Shown piece after piece: positions 27,741 to 39,665 of a DNA stretch of 64,000 bases. The number at the start of each line of letters is the position of its first letter. Positions within the stretch are counted from its first letter, which is position 1. Under the pieces are notes generated by a model that was given only the letters and a program-made list of their open reading frames with translations, made no database searches and had not been told where the DNA came from. Made by a program: the position numbers and the translations under genes. Source of the stretch: Portunus trituberculatus (lineage: Eukaryota > Arthropoda > Malacostraca > Decapoda > Portunidae); the NCBI RefSeq assembly GCF_017591435.1, contig NC_059268.1:7212684-7276683 (forward strand), written 5' to 3'.

Positions 27741-28560
27741 TTCCGGATTCTGATGATAAGTTAAAAATGGTATGCAAAGAAAGTTTTATGAAAAAAAAAG
27801 TTATATCAATGACATAGTATATTTTTCATTTTATTGTGTCAAAAAGAAAAAAAATCCATTTAATTATCAATTGATACTGTTTTTGAGGGGTTCTTTCTCT
27901 CCCTCTACAAAGTGTGATATCATGTGTATGCAAAGATACTAGAAATGTATTACAAATATTAGCATAGAAATGCATGTGAAATTACATGAATAAATTAAGT
28001 AATACATATGAAGTTATATATATATAATACATCAAGAGGAGCATCTAATGACTTTACATTAATGACAAAACCTTCTAGAAGATTACCACCAAATATCTAG
28101 CAAACCTTTTCTTATATCCTTGACAAATCACCAAAAAAGTTGGAACACAACTTGACAAAGACATTGTTGTTGCAAGACACAACTGACAAAGTAAACATGA
28201 TTAGCTGACAGACCTGCTTACATTGTGAGAGGTTAGAATGAATTACATACATTGCTTCATACATTAATGAGGGAATCCAGGGCTGCAACAACTATTCAAT
28301 AACAACAGGCAAATAGACATGTCTTGTTTCTAAACTTATTTCCTTTACTTTCGAGTTCTTACAGCATTTGTTGGCAATAATTAAATTCATAGTGCACCTA
28401 TCAAAGTTATCTTACTTCCTTAATTGTAAAACTGATGTATTTTAGAAAAAATAACAATGGATCTTTAAGTATATATGCAATCTGTTAAAAAGATCGTTCT
28501 TCATACAACCTGCTTCACTCTTCTTAAAATCACATACATAGTACTTATATAAACATAATT

Positions 28561-28649
28561 TCACTTATCTACTTCTTCTGGCCCAGCTTGTGTCATTAGG
28601 TCGGCAATATTTCTTTCCAAATCGTCGATACGGGTTCCCATTTCATCTA
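28561..28649 (-). CDS. HSBP1: HSBP1 coding exon 3 and stop
   Basis: Begins TAGATGAAATGG after an intron ending CTTAC. The split codon is A|TA (Ile), then DEMGTRIDDLERNIADLM and TQAGPEEVDK, stop TGA at 28563-28561. No near polyadenylation signal was found; the first AATAAA on this strand that I noticed is ~730 bases downstream. Confidence 0.93.
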
Positions 28650-28692
28650 GTAAGGTTGAATTAAGGAAAAGACATTGACAATATAGGTATAA

Positions 28693-28728
<36 letters not shown>

Positions 28729-31700
28729 TCTCTCTAAATAATATAACCATTCTGAAAAATGCTCAAAAATGCTATCCTTAAGTACTGTATTTGACGGCAT
28801 ATAGGAGGCACTTTATTTTTTTCCAAAAAAAGTTTGTCTCAAAAATTCACCCTATGTCTAATATACTAACTTGAGACCTCCTGTAGGCTAATCTTCTCCC
28901 TGGTGCTCACTAACCTAGATTATGAACAGTACTTCTACTTACCCTAACTGCATGCATCACTATTTTATTGCTGGTATTATTATCATTACCAATATCATTA
29001 CTTTAAAAAGAAATAATAGTAAAAATGAAAGCAATATAATCTCAGAGGCTGTGATGCATGTTCATAAATATGAGCCAATTGGAACCCTGACTTGATGCCA
29101 TCTGACGGTGAGGAATAACAGCAAGTTCATGATCATACCAAAATACATCAACAACCACACCATTATGGCAGCAGGAGGAAAAAAGATCAAGCTACACAAT
29201 CTCCCACAAACTACCAGTGGTAGATTATGCCAAGGTGCATGGCAATGGAGTAGCAGCATGGGCTTTTGGAAAATATTATATTTGTCTGGCGACAGGAAGA
29301 AAATCAGCTGAAGAACACAAGGAAACGTAAATATAATTTTTGTTGCCCCACATTGGCCAGAACATGAGGGTGACATTTTTATGTCATCCTCATTCAACAG
29401 TGTATACTTAAATACTGTACACTAAAATATTTTTTCTGAATTTGACCTGTTGAAATGGAAGTGCGTCTTATATGCCCATGTGCCCTATACGCTGTCAAAT
29501 ATGGTAATCCTTTTTCCATCAACTTATTGGAGTCTGACATAGGATGGATTTTAGATTTTAGAGCTTAGAAGTATCTCGACAGGCTTGTTATGTCTGTTAC
29601 AAGACTGAGTCACAATTCAAAATCAAAGCTTTGTGCCACACTCTATCAAAAGTTTTAGCCAAAATACCTAAAAGAGGATAACCAAAACCTAAATAAGGAA
29701 AGTGTAGAACAACCATAAAAGAACCTCATACTGACAATCACATATAAGGTTGTAAAGTGATAAATGTGCAGAAATCTTCCTTTAAAGGTACTCAAAAACT
29801 TTAAAGAGGCAAGAAATCAAAGCAATAAGATGGTAGTTTGAAGAGTTACAGCAGTCACAATTTTCAGGAGCAAGCTGATAGAGTTGGAAGAACTAGGCAA
29901 GATGCAAGCATAGAAGCACAGTTTTGGAAAACAATAGGAGGGACCCCACCGGGTCCATAAACTTTCTGAATGTTAAAGCTTGCAAAGGCACAAGAACATC
30001 ACTGTGAAGGATCATGAAGCAGTCAGAGGATGGAGGAAAGTGAAGAACAAGCCCTGAATCATGCAAGGTAGAGTATTTAGCAAGGATTTGAGTGAAGAGA
30101 TGACAATGGTACCATCAGGTTAAAATAAAGGAGGAAAAAGATGAGGTGATTAATTTAAGTATTTTCTGCTAAGTGTCAGAAGTCATGACAGAATCTAACT
30201 CTAAAAATACTGTGACATTTTCATGATTTTCTATTGATGAAGAAGTTTTTAGCTAGTTGGAGGACTGACTTATAAAGATTCTGGGAAGAACATAAGATTT
30301 AGTTACACCTAAAAAATGTCTGAAAGCAAATGGTTAATTCTTAAAAGCAACTGGGCCAATGAATTACTATATAAAGTCTGAAGCCAGACTTTAACAGTCT
30401 CTTTGGAAAACTACTACAAATTGTTTCTACTGCACATGCAAAAATGTGAAATATGAAAACTTGTGTCCAGTATTAAGGTAGATGGTGTAAATGATCATTT
30501 GAATGAATGCAACACCATATCCATTATCTATTTGTCTCCTTATAAGTTACTAATAGGATGATGCATGCAGTGCCTACACAATAACTCAAAATTTCAAATC
30601 AAAGAGATGACATAAGTTTATATGAAAAAAAAATCAAGATGTTGAAAACTGAAATTATGAAGAACTATTTGTTGTGTGCACAGTGCACATGATAGCTCTG
30701 TAAAAAGACACACAACCTGAATTATAATTTTTTACTTATTCCACTAAAAAGGTGATACTTAGTAAAAATGGAGATATGTGCAACTCCTAATTAATTTCTA
30801 TTTTCCAAAAATGAGTCCATTTTCAGTATGTGGAAAACTGTGGATCTTGGGTAATTCCTAATTCACAGCTTGCAGCAGTAATAACTAATGAGTCAAACAT
30901 AAAAGGATATTTCTTGATATAATCTGGTCAGACATGGTCTGAAATCGCTCCTGCATTTGCTGTAGCAACACCGTCACCTGCAAAAGATAAATATCATTTG
31001 TGAGATATGCACAAAAGATGATAGTAAGGATCATGATCCAGAAACTAGTTTTTTGTTGGAGCAGGAAACTTTAGACATTAGCTGATTTGACTCTGGCTTA
31101 TCAGGACCATTTAGTGGTTCATTTGGCTCTTGTCCCTGACTTATTCAACCCTTGTCCCTGGCCTACTTGATCCTAGTTGCTGGCATATTTGGCTTTCATA
31201 AATAATGACAGATTAAACCAAGAAAGAGTGTGTGTGTGTGTGTGTGTGTGTGTGCAAAAGCTGACATTAGGAGAAAGAGGGAGGAAGACTGTATAAAGAG
31301 TAATATTGATAATGGTTCATCATCAGCATTCAGTAACTAGTTTGGGCACAATGTATCAAAAGATATTTCTACTCTACACATTTTTTAGTTGTGTACTCTA
31401 CTCTTGCAAAAATGTTATCTATTCATAACACAAAGGTTATTGCACCAAATCACAAGATGTATGACTTTCTCTCCATCTCCATTTTAGTATTAATGCAATT
31501 AAAGCAACTAAAGAATTGTTTGTGTTTCTACATAGTCAGTATAACATTCTAGACAATGACTTATCTTGATATCCAGTCAGCCTTGCAGATGGTTATTTAT
31601 ATCAAACTTTTCTTTTCATGCCCTCAAGAAATCAAGAAAACTCCAAATCAGTGAAGAAAGAAAAAAAAATAAAAGATTTATCCTCAATTAGGGGCTGAAT

Positions 31701-34255
31701 CAGCCAAAGATGTGATTCAAATCCAATCTTGATGAGCCAAGGTCAAAATAAGCCTGTATCTAGTTTTTATGATGGAATATATATGCAAAATAAAATCATT
31801 ATAAAATCATTCCTATCAAAAAAAGAGAATACAGTATAGTATAAGAAACAAATCTGCTGGTTAAATTTACTAGCATAATGACTATAAAGAAAACAGAAAG
31901 CATAAGGCATTAGAGACTTTAGGACCCTGAACATGATAGCAGTTCTCTGTACTTAACAAATATTATTCAACATCTGGCATGGACCACCATCTTCAGGGCT
32001 CTCTGTCCACAAAACCACTGCAACAGACTGGCTATCACACCTAGTTCTGCAAGCCATTACACTATAATCTTGAACAAATTAAATGAATGGGCCAAATTGA
32101 GATTCTCTCTAAAAACACACTTTTGAACAATTTTGTCGGTTATTCTTTAGAAAGGCACTGTATATATTGATAATTACTACGGTCAATTTGCAGTTTGATC
32201 CAAGCACGGAATCTCTGAAGTGACTCATGTTTTTCTAGTGAGAAATGTAGTGAATTGATTGATTGTATATATCATTTCCATTAAAAATTAATATTTTCAA
32301 GTTATGACTGTTTTTCAACTACAACTTTATACCTACCTCTCATTCCCAACAATCCTGGGGGATCTGTGGAAAATCAGAGTTTTTGGGTGGTGGAGCATTA
32401 AATTGACTAATGTGCATTGCAAAACATGAGAAAACAACTAAATCACACAAAAACTTACAAAATACTTTGATGGTGGAGGCTGCTGTGGCAAGTTACTTTG
32501 TTTATGTTGAGCAGCATTTTTTTCTGTATCTGCTACACCACATCTACCAGGGGTTACTAACCAAATCCATCATAATAACCTCCTAATTGAGGGGGGCCCC
32601 ACTTGGAGCCCCCTAAGGGTTACTAAACTAATTCAAACCCAATGTAATAACCTTGTAGCTAGGTCGCCTGTGCCCCACCAGACCCCTACAAGAGCACTAA
32701 CCAAACAAAACATTATAACCTTGATTTAATGCTTGTCACAAAATCATTGGTTGGGTAAAACTAGAAATTGTCCTGCACAGTCCTCCCCAGGTAGAAGGTT
32801 ATGATGATAGATTTAGTTAATAACCCTTGCGAGCCACCTGCTAGCCCCTCGGCTAGAAGGTAATTACATTGGGTTTGGTTAATAATCTCTGGGGAGTTTC
32901 CAGGATTGCACTCCCCCTATGACTAGGAGATAATAAGGTTGAGTTTGTTTGGTATCCCTTGGAGGTTTTGGTGTAATGGAAACAATTGAAAATGTAGCAT
33001 TGGCAATGTTACTCAACACAAACAAAGCAACAGTTTTTGTATGTGATTTAATTGATGTCCAACCTTTCTGCAAATTCATAATAGTCGATTTAATGCTTCC
33101 CCACCCAAAAACCCTGATTTCCTACAGATCCCACAAGATTGTTGGTAATGAGAGGTAGGCATAAGTTGGACTTGAGAAAACAGTCATAGTTAACTCAAAA
33201 AATATTGGTTTAATTCTAGTTTATGCCATACTCTCCCCTAGTCCCCCCAACAAGCTTGGAGACAGGTGGGAATGCAGGGTTTGGGGTGGGGAACATGATG
33301 TGCGTCGGAAATGCATATTTTTGCATAATGGGGAAAAAATTTCCATTAAAAGTCTATGGAATTTTCACTATAAGTTTCCTTAGGTTTACATTATGTAAGG
33401 TTAGGCTTAGGTTTACATTAGGTTAAGTTAGGTTTGTGTCCTTGATGAAGTTTACTTCAAATTTATGGAATTTATACAAATTAGTGAATTTACGAAAGTT
33501 GTATTGAACCTTCTGTAGAGTTTAGGATAGCAATTCTTCCCCCCAGTTATGCATAAAAATACACATTTCATGTTCCCCATCTGAAACCCCGCATTCCCAC
33601 CTGTCCCCAAGCTTGTTGGAGAGGAGGAGGAGTATGGGCAGAAACTAGAATTTTACCAAAATATAAATTTGTGATGGAAATGACAAATACGCACCATCAA
33701 TCAAATCACAAAATTTCTTACCAGAAAAACAAGTCACTTTAAATTCCATGGTTGGGTGAAACTGCAATTTTACCATTACTACTAGTGGACATTAATAAGA
33801 AAAACTGTATATATACTTGCTTTCCATCCATGCTTATCTTATTTCCCACAGTAGTTAATCTTTGCCATGATATCATTATCCTGTCTGATCTTAAATAAAC
33901 ACTAATACATTATGTAAGTAAAATTTTTTAAGCATGCAATTCTGCACATCCACCACCCCCATCTAAAACCGAATAGACTATGTGACTGTTATCATCATCA
34001 CCTTCTTGTCCCTAGGTAAAACTAACTATAAATGAAGCGAGCCACGCTGTTGTCATGGCAACCACATCCCAAGAGTGGGTGTTGGTCACTCACACTTAAT
34101 ACTGAACAACAAAATATGGCTAAAAACATCAACAGGTAGATGCTACTATATCCATTTACATATTTGGTGAGTTCCTGCACGTTTTTAGGGTCTGGGGCAG
34201 CCACAGCGACGGGCAAATCAGCGTCGTTGCGAACTTCCGTCCTAGGATCAGCCAT
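28561..34255 (-). CDS. HSBP1: Heat shock factor binding protein 1 (HSBP1), 3 coding exons
   Basis: A small coiled-coil protein that, in the known family, binds the trimerisation domain of HSF1 and damps the heat shock response. Exons 34255-34160, 30977-30911 and 28649-28561 join to 83 residues (family ~76). The core DPKNVQELTKYVTVLLQQMQ is followed by ERFQTMSDQIISRIDEMGTR and IDDLERNIADLMTQAG, with the heptad hydrophobic pattern of the family. The start MADPRTEV has good context (ACAATGG); an in-frame upstream ATG at 34300 is less likely. Intron 1 (30978-34159) is GT-AG. Intron 2 (28650-30910) is AT-AC with U12 signals. The gene is head to head with COA6. Confidence 0.95.
28697..28724. repeat. 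(CT)n microsatellite within the U12 intron
   Basis: ~14 CT units starting 47 bases upstream of HSBP1 exon 3 (GA on the gene strand). Confidence 0.9.
28785..29510 (+). mobile_element. Tigger/pogo-like element remnant in HSBP1 intron 2
   Basis: Left end CTGTATTTGACGGCATATAG; the right end inverted reads CCATATTTGACAGCGTATAG and continues with ATAAGACGCACTT, a motif I recall from pogo/Tigger termini. Near 29208-29320 a plus-strand frame reads VVDYAKVHGNGVAAWAFGK, like the N-terminal helix-turn-helix of pogo-family transposases. No DDE domain remains. Confidence 0.65.
30911..30977 (-). CDS. HSBP1: HSBP1 coding exon 2
   Basis: A 67-base exon between acceptor tttgcag and an AT-AC donor. It encodes VTVLLQQMQERFQTMSDQII then SR and one base of the next codon. 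There is no GT near the exon end; the sequence runs AGAA|ATATCCTTTT. Confidence 0.93.
31225..31255. repeat. (GT)n microsatellite
   Basis: Short GT run in HSBP1 intron 1. Confidence 0.9.
32287..33204. mobile_element. Foldback element A in HSBP1 intron 1
   Basis: Left 32290-32420 and right 33070-33200 are inverted copies (both contain a CTACCTCTCATT..CCAACAATC block and GTTTTTGGGTGG). The interior has further inverted words (ACTAACCAAAT / ATTGGGTTTGGTTAAT). No coding sequence. Superfamily unassigned. Confidence 0.6.
33205..33670. mobile_element. Foldback element B in HSBP1 intron 1
   Basis: Arms 33212-33330 and 33540-33660 are inverted copies sharing AATTCTAGTTT, AACAAGCTTGG and GACAGGTGGGAATGC. 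The short middle repeats TTAGGTTTACATTA. It abuts element A. Confidence 0.65.
34160..34255 (-). CDS. HSBP1: HSBP1 coding exon 1
   Basis: 32 codons from ATG to donor TAT|gtaaat, phase 0. The N-terminal ~20 residues (TEVRNDADLPVAVAA) are lineage-specific; conservation begins at DPKNVQELT. Confidence 0.93.
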
Positions 34256-34646
34256 TGTTGTTGTTATCTGCTGCTGCAGGAGGGACCACGGCGATAACAC
34301 TGTATGGTGAATGGTGATGGTGATAATGATAGTGATGATTATGAAAGCACCGATAATGTAATTAGCAGTAAGGTGAGAAGGAAGAGGAGGAGGATGACAG
34401 TATCTACTTAACTTTAATTCATTATAATTTTTGGAGTGTTTTTCAGTTTTCCAGCTAGCATATTTCTAAGATCTTAGCACTACTACACGAAAGGAATGCG
34501 TAGGAGAATTATCATAACCTATCTAAGTATTTGTCAAAAAACTGAAAAGGATGCTGTTATAAAAGCAAAATGCAATAATAGAGTCAACTCAGTCAGTCAC
34601 GACGTAATCGTAAACACAGGGTGAGAGGCACGAGGCGGCCCTGCAG
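34256..34646. promoter_or_regulatory. Putative bidirectional promoter, HSBP1 / COA6
   Basis: Between the HSBP1 start codon (34255, minus) and a strong plus-strand donor GCAG|gtgagt at 34647, there is room only for two short 5' UTRs and a shared promoter. The stretch 34575-34646 is GC/CpG-richer and would be the COA6 5'-UTR exon. Transcription starts are not directly visible. Confidence 0.45.
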
Positions 34647-35168
34647 GTGAGTACAGAGCAGGGGCTGTGATGTCACACTTGTATTCCAAGCATGAATGGC
34701 CGATAGAAGTTGTGTGATTTAACAATGTTACTCTAATTCAATCTTTACTGTAAAATGCGTATGTACGTATGTGGTTAACATAACATAACATATATGGTAT
34801 ATGGTGATGTTTTCTTCCGACTGTTTTCCTAGTGGAATATTTCTGGAGGAAATATTCCACTGGGGTGAGAGCCGTGTTTTGTCTCTTGCCTGTTATTCCA
34901 TAAGTAGTTAAGCTATAATAGTGAAGGGATAAATATATGGCATCATTATAGACCATCATCTTTAAAACCCAGGACTTACATAAACTTTCATCACCACTTT
35001 TGAGCACCACAGATGTGTTTCTGTACTCAATAACTTGCATTCATCCATGTCACTTGCCTGTCTCTTCCAAGGTTTTAGACCTTGGAAATTAGCTATCTCC
35101 ACCTTTACAGGTATTAAGCATAGAAATAACTCATTTATAAGGATGGTATATTCTCTTCCAGTTTCATA

Positions 35169-35274
35169 ATGCCAAGAGAAGCAGGTGAGCACAGAACCCA
35201 CTTTCCAGACAAAGAGGCACGTTACCAGTGCTGGGACTCACGGGACAAATTCTGGGCTTGTATTGATAGCGGAG
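35169..35274 (+). CDS. COA6: COA6 coding exon 1
   Basis: 35 codons plus one base, donor GGAG|gtaagt. Contains the first CX9C pair and no mitochondrial presequence, as expected for a Mia40-imported protein. Confidence 0.92.
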
Positions 35275-37040
35275 GTAAGTCAGTAATAGTATTTATTCAC
35301 ACAGTATTACACTCTCAGCATACAATTTTGTGTGTGATTCAGAAAGAATTTAAGACACAAACTATAGTAAGCATGCATATTGTGGAGAGTTGATTAGCTT
35401 AATATAGATCAACCAGTTCAACCAGTGGTAGAGCTTATAGTCCACGGGCCCTGGTATAAGATCTTTGGACTGGCCCTTTCATGTACACATGAATAACCTT
35501 TACTCACGCAGGACAAGAGTCTTTAACTTAACACACATTGTCATTAATGGTTTGGATGCAGTGCCATGCTGAAGCTTGGACTCAGTACTGGTGCTGTGAG
35601 GAGCCGGGGTCATTTCCGCAGCCTGGCAGGGGGTAGTAGGTTTGCAAAAACCAAATGCATCTAATTTAGGTAGTTTAGAAATTCTTTTCTATTGTTCTCA
35701 CCTTTCTTGTCTTTTTTGGGATCCACTTCTGTGCTTAAGTGGCATGATGAGACGGAGACAAACAGTAGCCTAGCAAGTCTATGATTACCTTTCCTGGTTA
35801 ATCTATCCCTTGATTTTCATCTTGTCACTTGATCAGCTCTGATTGGTCGACACGACCGAAAGTATACACATATTACCCATAATGCATCATAATGTGAAAA
35901 CCAAATTAATTATTTTCTTTTGGTATTCACATAATGATAAAAAAGTTATATACTTTTCATCATTTTTATGTTAGTTGTGTCAATGTAAATGATGTTTTCT
36001 CCATAAACAATAAAATACACTGATAGTTTTGTGACTCATTGACTTAGTTTCTGAAACCAAAATGGTGAAACCATGACATAGATGAGTGAGTGAATGAATG
36101 ACCCTGCATGACACTTACTCTATAAAATAACAATAGGGGTAGCTTTTTCCCACTGGGGTGCTGTTGCTCAATGCCACCATGGCCCTGCAAGGAGAATTGA
36201 AGCCATAACACCCCTCCTTAACATCACAATGGGTCCTGCGGTGCCGGGAAGGGCCCGAACCCTGCCCTCAGCTCATGATGAGCCCCAGTGTGGCTGCACT
36301 GGCTACACTGCCTATAGCTACACCCCTGCCATTGACTGGATTTGTTCTTGGTCTTCTACCTTGCAAAGTTGGCAGTCTCATTTCCTTCAATCTTTCTTTT
36401 TAGATTAGGTCTTTCAGCTCCGGTACCATTTTTGTAGCTGTACTCTGAATTCCTTCCAACCTCTTTATATCTTCATATGCAGAGACCACACGACTGTTGT
36501 GTGTTCCAACCCAGGTCATATTGTGGTGGTTATAATTTTCTTCATTATGTTCTTGTCCATGTAATGAAATGCTACCCTAATAGACCTATTTGTTGAAATC
36601 TTGCACATCAAGCCAAAATTTCCCACTTATATGCCTTTCTGGGGCAGAGTATCTGGAAAAGTTACTCTCTCATTTTTTCTTCCTTATTATAATTTATTGT
36701 ATTCTTATCCATTTCTATCACATGGCATTTCTTAGTATTAGATTCCAGTTTCCATTTCTGCCTCCTCTCATAATTCTTGTCAATATCTCTTTGCAACTCC
36801 ATACAGTCAACATGTATTTTTATTACTCCTAACAATTTTACCATCATCAGCAAATAAATTCATATAGCTGCTCACCCCCACCTGCATATCATTAATATAT
36901 ACTATTTGGAACTGCTAACACTTGTTACTTTACTCCAACATGAACAGATGTCCTTCACCACATATCTCATTTCTCTATATTGTAAGGGTGTGTGTGTGTG
37001 TGTGTGTGTGTGGGTCAGTGTGTGATATACTGTCCTGAAT

Positions 37041-37108
<68 letters not shown>

Positions 37109-37525
37109 GCTCAAAGAGATATTAAATGAGAGATTTAACTTTTCTTAGAAGTATAGGTAGGAAAACTACTTCGTCATGTAGAGAGCTGACTATACTTTTG
37201 GGGCACAATCCTATCACAAATGGAGATTTTTCCAAATAAACATGGAATAGTGAACCTTAAATTTCTAAGCAGTCCTGATAAGAGATTTAAGATATGTTGG
37301 AGAAGTTATTTATATTCCTTATATTTAGTTATTATATGTACAATGTATATTTCTTTTGCAGGTACAGATGAAAGTTGCAAGGAACTTCGAAATAAATACA
37401 CTGAGCACTGCCCCTCAACCTGGGTGAAACATTTTGACAGAAAATACCATTATCTAAGATTTAAGGAGAAGATGAAATATGGGTATGACCCAATAGACAC
37501 CACAGGTACCAAAAATGAAGGATAG
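35169..37525 (+). CDS. COA6: Cytochrome c oxidase assembly factor 6 (COA6), 2 coding exons
   Basis: A mitochondrial intermembrane-space protein with a twin CX9C-CX10C fold; in the known family it aids copper delivery to COX2 in complex IV. Exons 35169-35274 and 37362-37525 join in phase 1 to 89 residues. The first pair is C-WDSRDKFWA-C (CX9C, ending CIDSGG); the second is C-KELRNKYTEH-C (CX10C). Then comes PSTWVKHFDRKYHYLRFKEK, typical of COA6. The start ATG lies 7 bases after an acceptor (ttccag at 35161), so a UTR exon lies upstream, probably ending at 34646. AATAAA signals lie at 37751 and 37776. Confidence 0.93.
36340..36900 (-). mobile_element. CR1-like LINE fragment in the COA6 intron
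   Basis: Minus-strand frames read ELQRDIDKNYERRQKWKLES (compare ELQRDLDKLSEWNNRWQMEF at 23.7 kb), then VAFHYMDKNIMKKI and TATKMVPEL, with stops between. Oriented against COA6. Confidence 0.7.
37045..37104. repeat. (GA)n microsatellite in the COA6 intron
   Basis: ~60-base GA run, with a GT run at 36986-37012 just before it. Confidence 0.97.
37362..37525 (+). CDS. COA6: COA6 coding exon 2 and stop
   Basis: Acceptor tttgcag|GT; the split glycine codon is restored. Encodes the CX10C pair and the conserved FDRKYHYLRFKEKM tail; stop TAG at 37523-37525. Confidence 0.93.
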
Positions 37526-37750
37526 TTTTTGGAAATATATTAGATGGTATTTATCATCCATTACTGTATCTAAAACATTCATTGTGAATATTGAAAAAAG
37601 GAAAGTGTGTATGATATATTAAAGACAAGGCATGATATTTCGACATTTAAAAATATGAACTTTGAATACATGTAGAGGAACTGTGTATGTATGTATATAT
37701 AATTATTAGTTTTATCACGAGTGAATAGTAAACATGGATTAGTTTCCTAT

Positions 37751-37781
37751 AATAAAGTTTGTTGTACAATGTCAAAATAAA
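37751..37781 (+). terminator. COA6 polyadenylation signals
   Basis: AATAAA at 37751-37756 and 37776-37781, ~225-250 bases after the stop codon. Confidence 0.6.
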
Positions 37782-38731
37782 GTAATATTTGTCCAGTTAT
37801 AATTGATTGTTCTTTACATAGTTAATGAATTACAATAAATGTATAGGTTCAGTAATAGACTCAAAAAGCAAGTCAAAACATATACCATATGTACATATTT
37901 GTTATTCATTTATTTTCACATACTATAGCTCGTTTGCAAACAACTCAGGGAGTGGCATTTGCTTCCTTTAGTCCAATGTAGGAAGAACACACACAACATG
38001 CACACACAGTGGTACAAGATTACTGTTTCTCCCAGCCTTGCCAGATTGGAAGGTTACAATAACTCAATTTTTATCACATACCTACCCACTGTTGGATGAA
38101 CAGGGCCTTGTGTGACAGAAGGCAAAATCCGTTTTGTCTTCACGTTGCTAGGAATTAAAACTCAGAACATCTCAGGTGTTGGTTGACTGTTAATCTTGAC
38201 ACTGCTAACATTGACACAAGAAAGAAAGAAGGAAAAACTTTGAATGAAAGAATGTTATAAAGAATATGCTGTTGAGAGATTTGAACTGCACATGGATAAG
38301 ATAACACAAACTAATAGACCCTATATACTGATTTTTATATCGGGGAAATATCATTGTATATTATCTGGATATTCTTTTATTTAATTTGATAATTTCCAAT
38401 AATATGCCTGGATAGATAGAAGCACCTATTTCTTGAATATGTAAATTCTGAAACATGAGGAAGAAATTGCATGTTACTTTTGTCCTGTGTTAATGGTATG
38501 CTAATTCTCCACAATATACTGGGCTCCTTGAGCTTTGTATATCATATAGAGACAGGACTTCATCCATATGATTGTGGCAGTGAGTGATGGAGTAAGTATA
38601 AGCTTGAGCCAAACTGAAGACTGTAAGCATGTAACCACAGAGGAGTAAATTTTGCAAAGTTTAGTGCTATTTTTATTTTTTCAAAGCCTATTTTGTGTCT
38701 GCTGATGATTATTCAGAAGGAAAATTCTCTT

Positions 38732-38768
<37 letters not shown>

Positions 38769-38940
38769 GTTATTGGATCACCATCTGTACAGTGAAAGAC
38801 AAGGCAACACAAAGCACACACACACACAGTGGAAAAGTGGATTGCATTGAGTGATCAAGTTGGTACAGCACATAATGTGCATTGCTTTAAACAAAGGCTA
38901 ACTATTTACATATCACTGAAGACAAGATGGTGACAGTGTG
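37782..38940. other. No recognised feature
   Basis: AT-rich sequence downstream of COA6 with small CA runs near 38748-38769 and 38811-38828. No gene recognised. Confidence 0.4.
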
Positions 38941-38949
38941 TCTGTGTGT

Positions 38950-39665
38950 GTGTGTGTGTATTTACCTATTTGTATTTACCTATTTGTGTATTACAGGGCC
39001 CGAGCTAAGCTCTCTGTGACCTGTCTCCTTGTCCATTCCTGTCATATCTCTCTTTCATCTGATTGACACACACCGTGTCAACGACATCACTGCTCAGTTT
39101 ATTCCACTTATCAATGCTACGATGCGGGAAACTGTATTTTCTCACGTCATTTAGACAGATGTCCTTTATTAGCTTTTTTCCATGTCCTCGGAGATGATTA
39201 CTTGTGGTCACCTTTATCAACTCTCTGTCCAGTATGTCAATCTTGTTCACCAATTTATACATAGTTATCATGTCTCCTCTTGTTCTTCTCTCTTCTAATG
39301 TGGTCAGCCCCAGCTTCCTCAGTCTTTCCTCATAGTCTAACTCCCTGAGTCCTGGTACCATCCTTGTTGCCAGCCTCTGTACCCTTTCCACCTTCTTCAC
39401 ATTTTTCTTCATATGCGGTGACCAGACACATGCTGCATATTCTAACTGGGGTCTTATTAAGGTACATAATATCTTCTTCATCATTCCTTCATCTAGGTAG
39501 TGGAATGCAAGGCCAATATTTTGAAGCATGTTGTATGTTTTCAAAAAAATCTAGTTAATGTGTTTCTCCGGTGACAAGGTGTTTTGCACGGTTACTCCTA
39601 AGTCTTTCTCCTCATTGGTCTCTTTAATTTTCTCATCACCCAGCCTGTAATCCTTCAATATCGTG
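38950..39665 (-). mobile_element. CR1-like LINE, 5'-truncated, best-preserved C-terminal frame
   Basis: The minus-strand ORF 39544-39005 (179 codons) reads NIGLAFHYLDEGMMKKILCT, LEYAACVWSPHMKK, RLATRMVPGLRELDYEERLR and SFPHRSIDKWNKLSSDVV, the C-terminal region after the reverse transcriptase. Upstream (39545-39665) an extra decayed part reads EEKDLGVTVQN. The 3' tail is a short tandem repeat of AAATAGGTAAATAC, as CR1-group LINEs end in short repeats rather than poly(A). Confidence 0.8.

Larger units (their letters stand above)
28650..30910 (-). other. U12-type AT-AC intron of HSBP1
   Basis: Donor ATATCCTTTT (30910-30901), branch-site match TTTTCCTTAAT (28670-28660) and terminal AC (28651-28650), with the branch adenosine 10-11 bases from the 3' end. 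These match minor-spliceosome consensus signals. Splicing here gives the conserved SRIDEM junction. The intron carries a Tigger-like fragment and a CT tract. Confidence 0.85.

Noticed and set aside
34160..34300. HSBP1 start at the upstream in-frame ATG (34300)
   Set aside because: The downstream ATG has better context and gives a length closer to the family; the upstream residues (LSPWSLLQQQITTT) look like translated UTR.
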